NCBI GenBank assembly: GCA_965214525.1 | Contig: OZ243959.1 | Location: 434,001-498,000 of the forward strand | Source of the DNA: Qipengyuania_B sp965214525 | Lineage (GTDB): Bacteria; Pseudomonadota; Alphaproteobacteria; Sphingomonadales; Sphingomonadaceae | Reading direction: 5' to 3' | DNA length: 64,000 nt | Shown here: in pieces, positions 25,687 through 34,294 of the stretch | Layout of the letters: each line of letters starts with the position of its first letter | Numbering within the stretch: position 1 is the stretch's first letter | The notes under the pieces: model-generated | Seen by the model: only the letters and a program-made list of their open reading frames with translations | What the model was told of the DNA's origin: nothing | Database searches by the model: none | Program-made: the position numbers and the translations under genes

Positions 25687-26565
25687 TTGTTACGCCCGAT
25701 TGCCTTTGCCGGTTCGCCGATCGACCGAGCGGATCATATCCGTTGCGATCCGGACGCCTTGGCAGGCCTGACGAACTGGCGGTCGCGGGTGCTGATGCTT
25801 GACGGGCTGGCCCCTGCGATGGACGATATGGGTGCGCTTCTCTGGGGTACGCTGGCGGATATCCCCCAGGATGCCGAACTGGTGTTCCTGGGCCTGCTGG
25901 ATGAACGGGCATGTTTTGCCGCGGTGCCCCATGAGGGCGCGACCGGACCGGCCTATGCCGAGCCGCGCATCTGGGCCGCGATGCAGCAATTGGCTATGCC
26001 GGATCTGGCGTTGTATGGCGGTGCCCGCAGTTTGGTCGATTGGCACGCCCGGCACCGGTTTTGCGCGCGGTGCGGTTCCCCGACGCGGCTTTCGAAGGGC
26101 GGATGGCAAAGGGATTGCCAAGCCTGCCATGCAAGCCATTTCCCGCGAACCGATCCGGTGACTATCATGCTGGTCGAGCATGGGGACAGCCTTTTGCTTG
26201 GCCGACAGCCGCGCTTTCCCCCGCGTGCATTCTCTGCACTTGCCGGGTTCGTCGAGCCGGGGGAAACAATCGAAGAGGCGGTCGCGCGCGAGGTTGCGGA
26301 GGAGGCGGGCGTTTCCGTGCACACCGTGCGCTACATCGCCAGCCAACCCTGGCCATTCCCCTCGCAATTGATGATCGGTTGCCATGCTGTGGCGCTGGAC
26401 ACGGCACTGACGATCGACCAGCGCGAGCTTGAGGAAGCGCGCTGGTTCACCCGCGAAGAAGTGTCCTACGCCATGCAGGCGGGCCGCGAAGGCGATGGTG
26501 CATTCGCTCCGCCGCCCCCCGCCGCGATTGCCCATTCCCTGCTAGATTGGTGGCTTGAACAATGA
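25687..26565 (+). CDS. nudC: NADH/NAD+ pyrophosphatase NudC
   Basis: NudC hydrolyses NAD(H) to NMN(H) and AMP, and in some bacteria removes NAD caps from RNA. The 292-residue protein has a zinc ribbon (FCARCG ... CQACHASH), the Nudix box (GFVEPGETIEEAVAREVAEEAGV) and the downstream SQPWPFPSQLM motif specific to NudC. The start is TTG at 25687. Its stop overlaps the FrnE-like gene start (ATGA), indicating coupling. Confidence 0.94.
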   Translation: MLRPIAFAGSPIDRADHIRCDPDALAGLTNWRSRVLMLDGLAPAMDDMGALLWGTLADIPQDAELVFLGLLDERACFAAVPHEGATGPAYAEPRIWAAMQQLAMPDLALYGGARSLVDWHARHRFCARCGSPTRLSKGGWQRDCQACHASHFPRTDPVTIMLVEHGDSLLLGRQPRFPPRAFSALAGFVEPGETIEEAVAREVAEEAGVSVHTVRYIASQPWPFPSQLMIGCHAVALDTALTIDQRELEEARWFTREEVSYAMQAGREGDGAFAPPPPAAIAHSLLDWWLEQ

Positions 26566-27242
26566 CAGACGCCCGTTTGAACATCGATATCTGGTCCGAC
26601 GTCATGTGTCCCTGGTGTCTGGTCGGCTGGGGCAGTTTACGGCAGGCTCTTGAGCAACTGGATGGAGAGATCGCGGCTGACATCCGCTGGCACGCTTTCG
26701 AACTGAACCGGGATATGCCCGAAGCCGGGGAGGAACGCACGGCGCATATCGCGCGCAAATACGGTCGCACGCTGGAGCAATCGCGCGGCGTGCAGGATCA
26801 GATGGCCGCCGCCGCCAGGCAGGCGGGGGTGTCGCTCGATTACGAAGGAGCCGAACCGGCGCCCCCGGCCATGATGTGGAACACTTTCGATGCCCACAAG
26901 CTGCTTGTCTGGGCGGGGGAAGAGTTTGCCGGCAGCCGGCAAACGGTTTTGAAGCTCGCTTTGTTCGCGGCGCATTTCAACCAGCGTCGCCCGATTGGCG
27001 AACGCGACGTACTGCTCGACATCGCGCAGGAGAACGGGTTCGACAGGCGAATGGCGGCAGAAGCGCTCGATCGCGAAGACTATGCCGCGAAGGTCCGCGC
27101 CGAAGAACAGGCCGCCTTCGATATCAACGTGACCGGCGTCCCGGCAATGCTGATCGAGCGCAAATTCATGGTCCCGGGCGCGCAGTCGCCTGAAGTTTAC
27201 GTGAATGCGTTGCGGCGGGTCGCGGCAAAAATGGCTATGTGA
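26562..27242 (+). CDS. DsbA family oxidoreductase, FrnE-like
   Basis: The 226-residue protein starts with a thioredoxin-fold strand and the active site CPWC (SDVMCPWCLVG, near residues 16-19), without a signal peptide, so it is cytosolic. The rest is the helical insertion typical of FrnE/2-hydroxychromene-2-carboxylate isomerase-like proteins, ending VTGVPAMLIERKF. Relatives act on disulfides under oxidative stress. It overlaps nudC by four bases. Confidence 0.9.
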   Translation: MTDARLNIDIWSDVMCPWCLVGWGSLRQALEQLDGEIAADIRWHAFELNRDMPEAGEERTAHIARKYGRTLEQSRGVQDQMAAAARQAGVSLDYEGAEPAPPAMMWNTFDAHKLLVWAGEEFAGSRQTVLKLALFAAHFNQRRPIGERDVLLDIAQENGFDRRMAAEALDREDYAAKVRAEEQAAFDINVTGVPAMLIERKFMVPGAQSPEVYVNALRRVAAKMAM

Positions 27243-27315
27243 ACCTCAGCGCCTGACGCGGAAAGACCGCCCACTCATGTGAACAGACGGCTTTCCAAAT
27301 GAAGCGCCGCGTCGC

Positions 27316-27564
27316 TCAGCCGTGCTGTTCGCCTTTCTTGATCTTTTCCATCGTCTTTGGACCCTTCTGCGCATCCTGCTGCGGATTGTCGGAACCGATC
27401 GCCGGTTCGCGATTGTCGGGGTCGGTCGCTCGGTTCGCCTCCCCGCGCTTGCCAACCCTGCGGTTGACCTCTCCGCCGGCAGACCCCTGGTGCGAAGGCG
27501 TAGGGTTTTCGCTCATTTCATCGATGAGGTCGTTGTCGGGATGGCGGGATTGGCGTTCGGGCAT
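27316..27564 (-). CDS. Small hydrophilic hypothetical protein
   Basis: The 82-residue product (MPERQSRHPDNDLIDEMSENPTPSHQ...) is rich in Asp, Asn, Gln, Gly and Pro with no hydrophobic core, so it is probably disordered. A strong AAAGGAG lies eight bases before the ATG at 27564, which is the main reason to believe it. I do not recognise a family. It is convergent with the FrnE-like gene and has its own promoter or shares one with the DUF1489 gene upstream. Confidence 0.6.
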   Translation of the reverse strand: MPERQSRHPDNDLIDEMSENPTPSHQGSAGGEVNRRVGKRGEANRATDPDNREPAIGSDNPQQDAQKGPKTMEKIKKGEQHG

Positions 27565-27613
27565 GGGGATGTCTCCTTTGGCCAATCAACACCCCGCCAT
27601 AAGGTACGTTCCG

Positions 27614-28012
27614 CTATATCAGCCCCAACTTCTGCAGCCGGCCGGCCAACCTGCCCGGAATGAGGTCGCCTGTATCCTCGCCTTCCGCCAGGTCACGCGG
27701 CGGATCGCCCTTGAGGTAACGCCAACCCTGATGCGCGCGCTTCGGGCGCGGCAGGACCGGAATCAGCTGTGCTTCGAGATCGATGAACCAGCGTCCGTTA
27801 TCCTGCTCGGTAAAGCCGGTGATCGGAGAGCGCGCGACCACGTTATGCTCGTGTATCCAGAACAGCGAGCCGCCGACGCATTCTTCCCAGCGGGTCGGGC
27901 GGTAGCGGGTGTTGACCTGCACGCGCGGGCGGTTGGCGAACCATTCCGCGATATCGGCATAGGTCTGCGCGCCGTACGCGATCTTGGTCAGGTTGAGGGG
28001 CACGGTGCCCAA
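27614..28012 (-). CDS. DUF1489 family protein
   Basis: The 132-residue protein matches the DUF1489 pattern common in alphaproteobacteria (LNLTKIAYGAQTYADIAEWF ... RPTRWEECVGGSLFWIHEHNVVARSPITGF ... GRWFIDLEAQLIPV ... HQGWRYL). Its function is unknown; the conserved arginine, tryptophan and histidine residues suggest a small enzyme or nucleic-acid-associated protein. It lies 21 bases downstream of mgtE on the same strand and may be co-transcribed with it. Confidence 0.85.
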   Translation of the reverse strand: MGTVPLNLTKIAYGAQTYADIAEWFANRPRVQVNTRYRPTRWEECVGGSLFWIHEHNVVARSPITGFTEQDNGRWFIDLEAQLIPVLPRPKRAHQGWRYLKGDPPRDLAEGEDTGDLIPGRLAGRLQKLGLI

Positions 28013-28033
28013 ATGGGCATTACCGCCGCAGGC

Positions 28034-29479
28034 TCAACCCGTCAGCCCGCTCGCCACCGCCAAACCGAGAAACGCGAAGAACCCCATCGAATCCGTGATC
28101 ATCGTCACGAATACGCTGCTCGCCACGGCCGGATCCTGCTTCAGACGATCGAATATCACCGGCACCAGCACGCCCGCCAGCCCGGCGACGATCACGTTTA
28201 TGATCATTGCCGTCGCGATCACCGCGCCTAGCATCGGCGTGAAAATCGCCGCCGTCGCCAGCCCGATCAGCACCGCGATCGTCGCGCCGTTAAGCGTCGC
28301 CACGAACAACTCGCGCCGCAGCATGCGCTTGGTGTTGGCACGGGTCAGCTGGTTCATGGCGATGGCGCGGACCGTGACCGCCATCGTCTGCGTGCCGGCA
28401 TTGCCGCCGATGCTCGCGACGATCGGCATCAGGATCGCAAGGGCCACCAGCCGCTCGATCGCCGCGCCGAAAGCCGCTATGATGAGGCTGGCGATCAGCG
28501 CGGTGCCAAGGTTGGCGATCAGCCAGCGCACGCGCGCTGCATAGGCATCGCGGATTGGTTCGTTGATATCGCCTTCGCCAGCGCCCGACAGCAGCATGGC
28601 GTCTTCCTGTGCCTCTTCGGAAATGATGTGGACGACATCATCAACTGTCATCTGCCCGACCAGCCGGCCGTTCACGTCCACCACCGCGGCGGAAATCAGC
28701 GCGTATTTCTGGAACATGAGCGCCACCTCCTCCTGATCCATCGTCACCGGGATCAGGGTCTGGTCGCGTTTCATCACATCCACCAGGGGAATGGTGCGCG
28801 GCGTGCGCAGCACCCATGACAGTTGCACTGTGCCGACCGGATGGTGCTTGTGATCGACGATAAACACTTCCCAGAAATCGTTCGCCAGATCGCCGTTCTC
28901 GCGCAGGAAGTCGATGAGATCGCCGACCGTCATATGTTCAGGCACGGCCACGAAATCGCGGTCCATGAGCCGTCCGGCGGTCTCTTCCGGGTAGGAGAGC
29001 GCCGATTCAATGGCGGTGCGGTCCTCGACATCCAGGCGGGCGAGGATGCGCTGTTGATCTTCTTCGTCGAGATCCTCGATCAGCTGGACGGCATCGTCAT
29101 ACTCCAATTGCTCGGCAATCTGGGCGACCGCATCCGGGGTCAGCGCCTCCATCATGTCCTCGCGGACATAATCGTTGAGTTCGGCGATGACCTCGCCCGT
29201 CATCAGGTCGGTGATGGCAGCGATCAGTTGCCGCCGTTCGTCGCGTTCCAGCAGTTCGAGCAGGTCGGCGATATCGGCCGGATGAAGCGGCTCGACGAGG
29301 GCGTAGGCGGCGGAGTTGTCGTCCTCCTGCAGGGCCAGCCGGACCTCGCCTACATATTCCGGCTTTAGCCGGTTCTCCTCGTCGTGGCGTTCATCGTCGA
29401 TCCGGTCGTCGGGCCGCGCGCCTTCTTCCAGCGGCTCTGCCACCACCAGATCGTCGTCGAGGATCGGTTCACCTGCCAT
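28034..29479 (-). CDS. mgtE: Magnesium transporter MgtE
   Basis: The 481-residue protein has the MgtE layout: an N-terminal superhelical domain (LHPADIADLLELLERDERRQLI), a CBS pair (about residues 160-275) that senses cytosolic magnesium, and a C-terminal domain of five membrane helices with the conserved PIVASIGGNAGTQ pore motif. It is a gated magnesium channel in the inner membrane. I place the start at the ATG at 29479 (MAGEPILDDD); the upstream extension is antisense to the cyclophilin region. It is divergent from the cyclophilin gene. Confidence 0.94.
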   Translation of the reverse strand: MAGEPILDDDLVVAEPLEEGARPDDRIDDERHDEENRLKPEYVGEVRLALQEDDNSAAYALVEPLHPADIADLLELLERDERRQLIAAITDLMTGEVIAELNDYVREDMMEALTPDAVAQIAEQLEYDDAVQLIEDLDEEDQQRILARLDVEDRTAIESALSYPEETAGRLMDRDFVAVPEHMTVGDLIDFLRENGDLANDFWEVFIVDHKHHPVGTVQLSWVLRTPRTIPLVDVMKRDQTLIPVTMDQEEVALMFQKYALISAAVVDVNGRLVGQMTVDDVVHIISEEAQEDAMLLSGAGEGDINEPIRDAYAARVRWLIANLGTALIASLIIAAFGAAIERLVALAILMPIVASIGGNAGTQTMAVTVRAIAMNQLTRANTKRMLRRELFVATLNGATIAVLIGLATAAIFTPMLGAVIATAMIINVIVAGLAGVLVPVIFDRLKQDPAVASSVFVTMITDSMGFFAFLGLAVASGLTG

Positions 29480-29606
29480 TGCGCGGCAAGCTCTAGGGCG
29501 GGGCGGGGCAAAAGCAAGGCGCCCCGTCGCCCGCGAAGTCATGGCGGGGTGACAGCGGGCGACCTGCCCGTTATCGCGGCCAGCAAACCTTAAGGAGATC
29601 AGACCA

Positions 29607-30071
29607 ATGGCCGACGACACCCTCACGCTTACCCTGGATTGCGGCAACGGCAAGGGCGGCGATGTCGTCATCAAGCTGCGCCCCGACCTTGCGCCGGGTC
29701 ATGTGGAGCGGATAACGGAACTGGCAAAGGACGGCTTCTACGATGGCGTGGTGTTCCACCGCGTGATCCCCGGCTTCATGGCGCAGGGCGGCGATCCGAC
29801 CGGCACCGGGATGAGCGGATCGGACAGGCCGGACCTGAAGGCCGAATTCAATGCCGAGCCGCATGTGCGCGGCGTGTGCTCGATGGCGCGCACCCAGGCA
29901 CCCGACAGCGCCAATTCGCAGTTCTTCATCTGCCTCGACGATGCGCGCTTCCTCGACAAGCAATACACCGCCTGGGGCGTGGTCGAGAGCGGCATGGAGC
30001 ATGTCGACGCGCTGCCCAAGGGCGAACCGCCCAAGGAACCGGGAAAGATCACGAAGGCAAGTGTTTCCTGA
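29607..30071 (+). CDS. Peptidyl-prolyl cis-trans isomerase, cyclophilin type, cytosolic
   Basis: The 154-residue protein has the cyclophilin core: FYDGVVFHRVIPGFMAQGGDPTGTG, the catalytic arginine in FHRV, SMARTQAPDSANSQFFICL and a WGVVESGMEHVDAL end. It has no signal peptide, so it resembles PpiB. It accelerates proline isomerisation during folding. AAGGAGATC precedes the ATG at 29607. The following LpxA-like gene starts one base past its stop. Confidence 0.95.
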   Translation: MADDTLTLTLDCGNGKGGDVVIKLRPDLAPGHVERITELAKDGFYDGVVFHRVIPGFMAQGGDPTGTGMSGSDRPDLKAEFNAEPHVRGVCSMARTQAPDSANSQFFICLDDARFLDKQYTAWGVVESGMEHVDALPKGEPPKEPGKITKASVS

Positions 30072-30072
30072 A

Positions 30073-30693
30073 ATGATTTGCGATCCCGCCGATCTCATAG
30101 CGGATTGGCGGGACAGCCCTTGGAGCGAGTTCGCCACGGCTTGGTCGCTCACGACAAACGCGCCAAGAGCGATTTTCAGACACATTGCTTCGTTAGGACA
30201 CGAATACAGGATTTTAGAAGGCATTGCGGTTCATCGCGACGCGAATGTTGAAGAACAAGCCGTGCTCAAAGCCCCGTGCATTGTTGGTCCGCATTGTTTC
30301 GTCGCTCACAACGCTTACCTCCGCGGTGGCGTATGGCTTTCTGATCGTGTTATAGTCGGACCGTCCTGCGAAATAAAAACAAGCTTTTTCTTTGCGGACA
30401 GCAAACTTGCTCACCTTAGCTTTATTGGCGATACAGTTGTCGGTAATGCTGTGAACATTGAAGCTGGCGCGATGATTGCGAATTACCGTAACGAGCGCAA
30501 AGACAAGCGCATTCATATCTGTCGGGCAGGCAGCCAGAGCGATACTGCGATCGACAAGTTCGGAGCGTTGCTCGGTGATGGCGTGAAGATCGGAGCAAAC
30601 GCTGTTATCGCTCCCGGCGCGATTTTGGAGCGGGACTCGATAATCCCCCGACTTGCCCTGATCGATCAATCGCCTGAGGCTGCTGGACAATGA
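30073..30693 (+). CDS. LpxA-like left-handed beta-helix transferase, AT-rich
   Basis: The 206-residue protein has hexapeptide repeats of an LpxA/GlmU-type acyltransferase (VHRDANVEEQAVLKAPCIVGPHCFVAHNAYLRGGVWL ... VNIEAGAMIANYRNERKD ... KIGANAVIAPGAILE). A short N-terminal segment reads DPADLIADWRDSPW. Family members transfer acyl or acetyl groups to sugar nucleotides; the substrate is unknown. It starts one base after the cyclophilin stop. Its base composition and codon use are plainly more AT-rich than both neighbours, which suggests recent acquisition. Confidence 0.8.
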   Translation: MICDPADLIADWRDSPWSEFATAWSLTTNAPRAIFRHIASLGHEYRILEGIAVHRDANVEEQAVLKAPCIVGPHCFVAHNAYLRGGVWLSDRVIVGPSCEIKTSFFFADSKLAHLSFIGDTVVGNAVNIEAGAMIANYRNERKDKRIHICRAGSQSDTAIDKFGALLGDGVKIGANAVIAPGAILERDSIIPRLALIDQSPEAAGQ

Positions 30694-30732
30694 TTGAACC
30701 GAAATCACCTTGCCGCTAAACCGCCTCTTCCC

Positions 30733-32070
30733 ATGAAACCGACCACCGCCCCCAAGACCTACCGGGTCAAGAGCTTCGGCTGCCAGATGAACGTCTATGA
30801 TGGCGAGCGGATGGCCGAACTGCTCGCCGACCGCGGCATTGCGCCTGCGCCGGAAGGGGAGGAGGCGGACCTGGTCGTGCTGAACACATGCCACATCCGG
30901 GAGAAGGCGGCGGAAAAGGTCTATTCCGACATCGGCCGCATCACCAAGGCCGGGCGCAAGGCAGGCAAGGAGCCGCTGATAGCGGTGGCGGGCTGCGTCG
31001 CCCAGGCCGAGGGCGAGGAGATCATGGCGCGCGCTCCGGCGGTCAGCATGGTGGTTGGCCCGCAAGCCTATCACCGCCTACCGGAGATGGTCGACAGGGC
31101 GGTCAAGGGAGAGCGGGCGACCGACACCGACATGCCTGCCATCGCCAAGTTCGCGGCATTGCCGGAGCGCAAGCGGATCGCGCCCGCCGCGTATCTCACC
31201 GTGCAGGAGGGGTGCGACAAGTTCTGCACCTATTGCGTGGTCCCTTACACGCGCGGAGCTGAAATTTCCCGGCCTTACAGCGATCTGGTGGCCGAAGCAC
31301 ATAGACTGGTCGAGGCGGGTGCAAAGGAAATCACGCTGCTCGGCCAGAATGTCTCTGCCTGGTCCGGCGAGGACGGGCGGGGGTGGAGCCAAGGACTGGC
31401 TGGTCTGATCCGGCGGCTGGCAAAAATCGACGGCTTGGAGCGTCTCCGCTACACCACCAGCCACCCGGCCGACATGGACGACGATCTTATCGCCGCGCAT
31501 GGCGAGGTCGGCAAGCTGATGCCCTATCTACACCTGCCGGTGCAATCGGGCAGCGACCGGGTGCTCAGGGCCATGAACCGCAGCCATACCGCCGACAGTT
31601 ATCTCCGCCTGCTTGAGCGGTTCCGCAAAGCGCGGCCGGACCTTGCCCTGTCCGGCGACTTCATCGTCGGCTTTCCCGGCGAGACCGATGCCGAGTTCGA
31701 GGAGACCCTGGCGCTGGTGGACGAGGTCAGATACGCCCAGGCATACAGTTTCAAATACTCGCCGCGTCCCGGCACACCTGCCGCGGCAATGGATGGGCAG
31801 GTGCCGCGCGAAGTCATGGACGAGCGGTTGCAGCGGCTTCAGGCGGCGCTCGGCCGCGACCAGCACGCTTTCAATCGATCGAGCGTCGGCAAGACCTGCG
31901 ATGTCCTGATCGAGCGCGAGGGTAGATTGAAGGGGCAATGGCTTGGCAAGTCGCCTTGGTTGCAATCAGTGATATTGGACGATGACGTGTGCAAAGGCGC
32001 CCTCGTGTGCGTTCGTCTTACCGAGGCCGGTCCCGCATCCCTAAAAGCTGCCATTGCAACACAGGGGTGA
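30733..32070 (+). CDS. miaB: tRNA-2-methylthio-N6-isopentenyladenosine synthase MiaB
   Basis: MiaB adds a methylthio group to i6A37 of tRNA using two iron-sulfur clusters and radical SAM chemistry. The 445-residue product has the N-terminal cluster cysteines (SFGCQMN at Cys17, LNTCHIR, AVAGCVAQ), the radical SAM triad CDKFCTYC near 161-168, and a C-terminal TRAM domain. I use the ATG at 30733 (MKPTTAPKTYRVKSFGC); a TTG at 30694 is an alternative. Confidence 0.95.
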   Translation: MKPTTAPKTYRVKSFGCQMNVYDGERMAELLADRGIAPAPEGEEADLVVLNTCHIREKAAEKVYSDIGRITKAGRKAGKEPLIAVAGCVAQAEGEEIMARAPAVSMVVGPQAYHRLPEMVDRAVKGERATDTDMPAIAKFAALPERKRIAPAAYLTVQEGCDKFCTYCVVPYTRGAEISRPYSDLVAEAHRLVEAGAKEITLLGQNVSAWSGEDGRGWSQGLAGLIRRLAKIDGLERLRYTTSHPADMDDDLIAAHGEVGKLMPYLHLPVQSGSDRVLRAMNRSHTADSYLRLLERFRKARPDLALSGDFIVGFPGETDAEFEETLALVDEVRYAQAYSFKYSPRPGTPAAAMDGQVPREVMDERLQRLQAALGRDQHAFNRSSVGKTCDVLIEREGRLKGQWLGKSPWLQSVILDDDVCKGALVCVRLTEAGPASLKAAIATQG

Positions 32071-32150
32071 CTTTCCACCGGTCCGGCGCGCGCTAGCTTG
32101 CCTAAGCCGGCGAGCGTCCTACATTCCATCCTGCCAAATGAAAGGAATGC

Positions 32151-33182
32151 ATGGGCCGTAAACCTTCCCGCGCCGGCAGCCCGGCACTGTCCAAGCCGCC
32201 GGTGCCGCAGCGTGAGATACGCCGGGCGCAGGTTGCCTTGAATTTCGACAACCAGTCGCTGCTCGTTCCGCTGTTCGGCCAATTCGATGCCAATCTGGTG
32301 CAGGTGGAAAACCGGCTGGGGGTATTCATTTCGGCTCGCGGCAATGCCATTCATATCGAAGGGCCCGAAGACAGCGTAGCTCGCGCTCGCGATGTCCTTA
32401 CTCGGATGTATGACCGGCTGGCGCTTGGTCAGGATCTGGACAGCGGGACGATCGAATCGCTCATCGCGATGTCGAACGAGCCGACCTTCGAGGGTATCGC
32501 CGATGCCCGGCCAGACGCGCCGCCGATCATGATCCGCACCCGTCGCAAGACCATCGTGCCGCGAACGGCGGCGCAAGCGACCTATATGCGTAGCCTGGTG
32601 CGCGACGACATTATCTTCGCGCTTGGTCCGGCGGGAACGGGGAAGACCTATCTTGCGGTAGCGCAGGCGGTGGCGCAGCTGATCACCGGGAGTGTGCAGC
32701 GCCTGATCCTGTCGCGACCGGCGGTGGAGGCGGGCGAGAAACTGGGCTTCCTGCCTGGAGACATGAAGGACAAGGTCGATCCTTATCTGCGCCCGTTATA
32801 CGATGCACTGTACGATTGCATGCCGCCGGAACAAGTGGAGCGGCGCATGGCGTCGGGCGAGATCGAGATCGCGCCCATCGCCTTCATGCGCGGGCGGACG
32901 CTGGCCGACGCGTTCGTCATCCTGGATGAGGCGCAGAACACCACGCGCGAGCAGATGAAGATGTTTCTAACCCGCTTCGGACAGAACAGCCGCATGGTCG
33001 TCTGCGGCGATCCCCGGCAGGTCGATATCCCGGGTGGTGACCGGATGAGCGGGTTGGCCGATGCGGTCGACAAGCTGGAAGGGGTCGACGGCTTTGGCAC
33101 CATCCGCTTCACCGCCGCGGACGTGGTGCGCCACCCAATCGTGGGCCGGATCGTAGAGGCGTATGAGGGCGAGGGGCCATAG
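32151..33182 (+). CDS. PhoH family protein (PhoH-like ATPase)
   Basis: The 343-residue protein has a KH-like N-terminal region and a PhoH P-loop domain with Walker A GPAGTGKTYLA near residues 159-169 and Walker B FVILDEAQNTTREQMKMFLTRFG. PhoH-like ATPases associate with YbeY in ribosome and RNA quality control. AAAGGAATGC precedes the ATG at 32151. ybeY and a corC-like gene follow, but a PEP-CTERM gene is inserted between, splitting a normally contiguous phoH-ybeY-corC set. Confidence 0.93.
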   Translation: MGRKPSRAGSPALSKPPVPQREIRRAQVALNFDNQSLLVPLFGQFDANLVQVENRLGVFISARGNAIHIEGPEDSVARARDVLTRMYDRLALGQDLDSGTIESLIAMSNEPTFEGIADARPDAPPIMIRTRRKTIVPRTAAQATYMRSLVRDDIIFALGPAGTGKTYLAVAQAVAQLITGSVQRLILSRPAVEAGEKLGFLPGDMKDKVDPYLRPLYDALYDCMPPEQVERRMASGEIEIAPIAFMRGRTLADAFVILDEAQNTTREQMKMFLTRFGQNSRMVVCGDPRQVDIPGGDRMSGLADAVDKLEGVDGFGTIRFTAADVVRHPIVGRIVEAYEGEGP

Positions 33183-33288
33183 GCCCTCACGGTCGGACCT
33201 GTTCGAACATTGGCGGACCTATAAATTACCCCGCCGGTTCCAAAGCGCAGAAGAGCGGAGCAATCTGCCAGTAAACCCGACAATTAAA

Positions 33289-33307
33289 CTGTGTCAGCGT
33301 GACACAG
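33289..33307. promoter_or_regulatory. Perfect inverted repeat upstream of the PEP-CTERM gene
   Basis: CTGTGTCA (33289-33296), GCG, TGACACAG (33300-33307) are perfect 8-base arms with a three-base spacer. It lies 119 bases before the PEP-CTERM start in the 244-base gap after phoH. No sigma-54 promoter was seen nearby. The symmetry suggests a binding site for a dimeric regulator, which is inference. Confidence 0.5.
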
Positions 33308-33426
33308 CAGGGTTAAGAACCTGTAAACGGACGCGCGACTGATCGTAAAAGCATCGTCGACCCCCTTCGATCTTCGCAAGACGGCGAGCGGGGCTTTGTT
33401 CGTTAACTCGTCTAAAAGGGTATGAT

Positions 33427-34077
33427 ATGAGACAAACAACCTATCTGGTAGGTGCCGCCATTATTGCGTGCGCCGCGATGCCTGCAAGCGCCGCCGTCGT
33501 CATCAACACTTCTCCCGGCGCCGTTCAACCGGCCGAAAACGTATTGTTCGATCTCAATCAGCCGATCGATATGTCGGTCGAGGGGACGACCAACCAGACC
33601 GATACGAACGTGACCTTTGAGTCCAACGTCAACCTGGACGTAAGCGGATCGAGCGGACAGGCCCGGATCGAGAGCGCCACCGGCCCGCTCGATCAATTGA
33701 GCGTGTTCCTAAGCGATCCGATGGCGACCTTCACCGAGATCGAGTTCAATCTGTTCTTTGCCAACAACGATACCGACATGGTCACGATTTCCCTGTTCGG
33801 AACCACTGGGCTGAAGCAGACTTTCAATGTCGGCAAGGGCCAGAACTTCTTCAGCGCGGTCGCGACCGACGGCGATGTTTTCACCCGCGTTTCGTTCGAC
33901 AGCAACGGTTCCGGTTTCCGCGATGCGCGCCAGTTCCGCATCGGCGGGATCGATCAGATGGGCGCGGTGCCGGAACCTTCGACGTGGATGATGATGCTTC
34001 TTGGCTTTGGCGCGTTGGGCTTCGTCATGCGCCGTGAAAAGTCCCCTGTCCGCGGTCTGCAGGTCCAATATAGTTGA
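33427..34077 (+). CDS. PEP-CTERM sorting domain protein
   Basis: The 216-residue protein has a signal peptide (to about residue 23, PASAA), a secreted beta-rich region with many Asp, Asn, Thr and Ser, and a C-terminal sorting signal from residue 182. That signal comprises PEPSTW, a hydrophobic helix MMMLLGFGALGFVM and basic RR. Such proteins are processed by an exosortase and often accompany exopolysaccharide export; no exosortase gene is in this window. It interrupts phoH and ybeY and has its own upstream palindrome and downstream hairpin, so it is likely transcribed separately. Confidence 0.85.
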   Translation: MRQTTYLVGAAIIACAAMPASAAVVINTSPGAVQPAENVLFDLNQPIDMSVEGTTNQTDTNVTFESNVNLDVSGSSGQARIESATGPLDQLSVFLSDPMATFTEIEFNLFFANNDTDMVTISLFGTTGLKQTFNVGKGQNFFSAVATDGDVFTRVSFDSNGSGFRDARQFRIGGIDQMGAVPEPSTWMMMLLGFGALGFVMRREKSPVRGLQVQYS

Positions 34078-34088
34078 CGATTGGCGTG

Positions 34089-34114
34089 GCGCCGTTCGTT
34101 AATCCGAACGGCGC
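34089..34114 (+). terminator. Hairpin after the PEP-CTERM gene
   Basis: GCGCCGTTCG (34089-34098) and CGAACGGCGC (34105-34114) form a perfect 10-base stem with a six-base loop, 12 bases after the stop. No T-run follows, so it is a weaker terminator candidate. The next 180 bases to ybeY contain no gene I can support. Confidence 0.45.
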
Positions 34115-34294
34115 AACCGCGCATCCGCCAGAGCAGGCGCTACAGCGTGCAGGGCTATGGCATGGCGCACTGGATTTGCGAGTGCCCCAGGCGCCTTCCA
34201 TCCGCGAACCTTGTCGGGGCGATCTTTTGCTCGTCCTGTTCGGCTATGTGTTCCAAGCTGTTCATGTTTCGCGTCCGCGGGCATATGACCAGGC

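Noticed and set aside
30214..31074. A 286-codon minus-strand frame across the LpxA-like gene and the start of miaB
   Set aside because: It overlaps two real plus-strand genes and shows no conserved motif.
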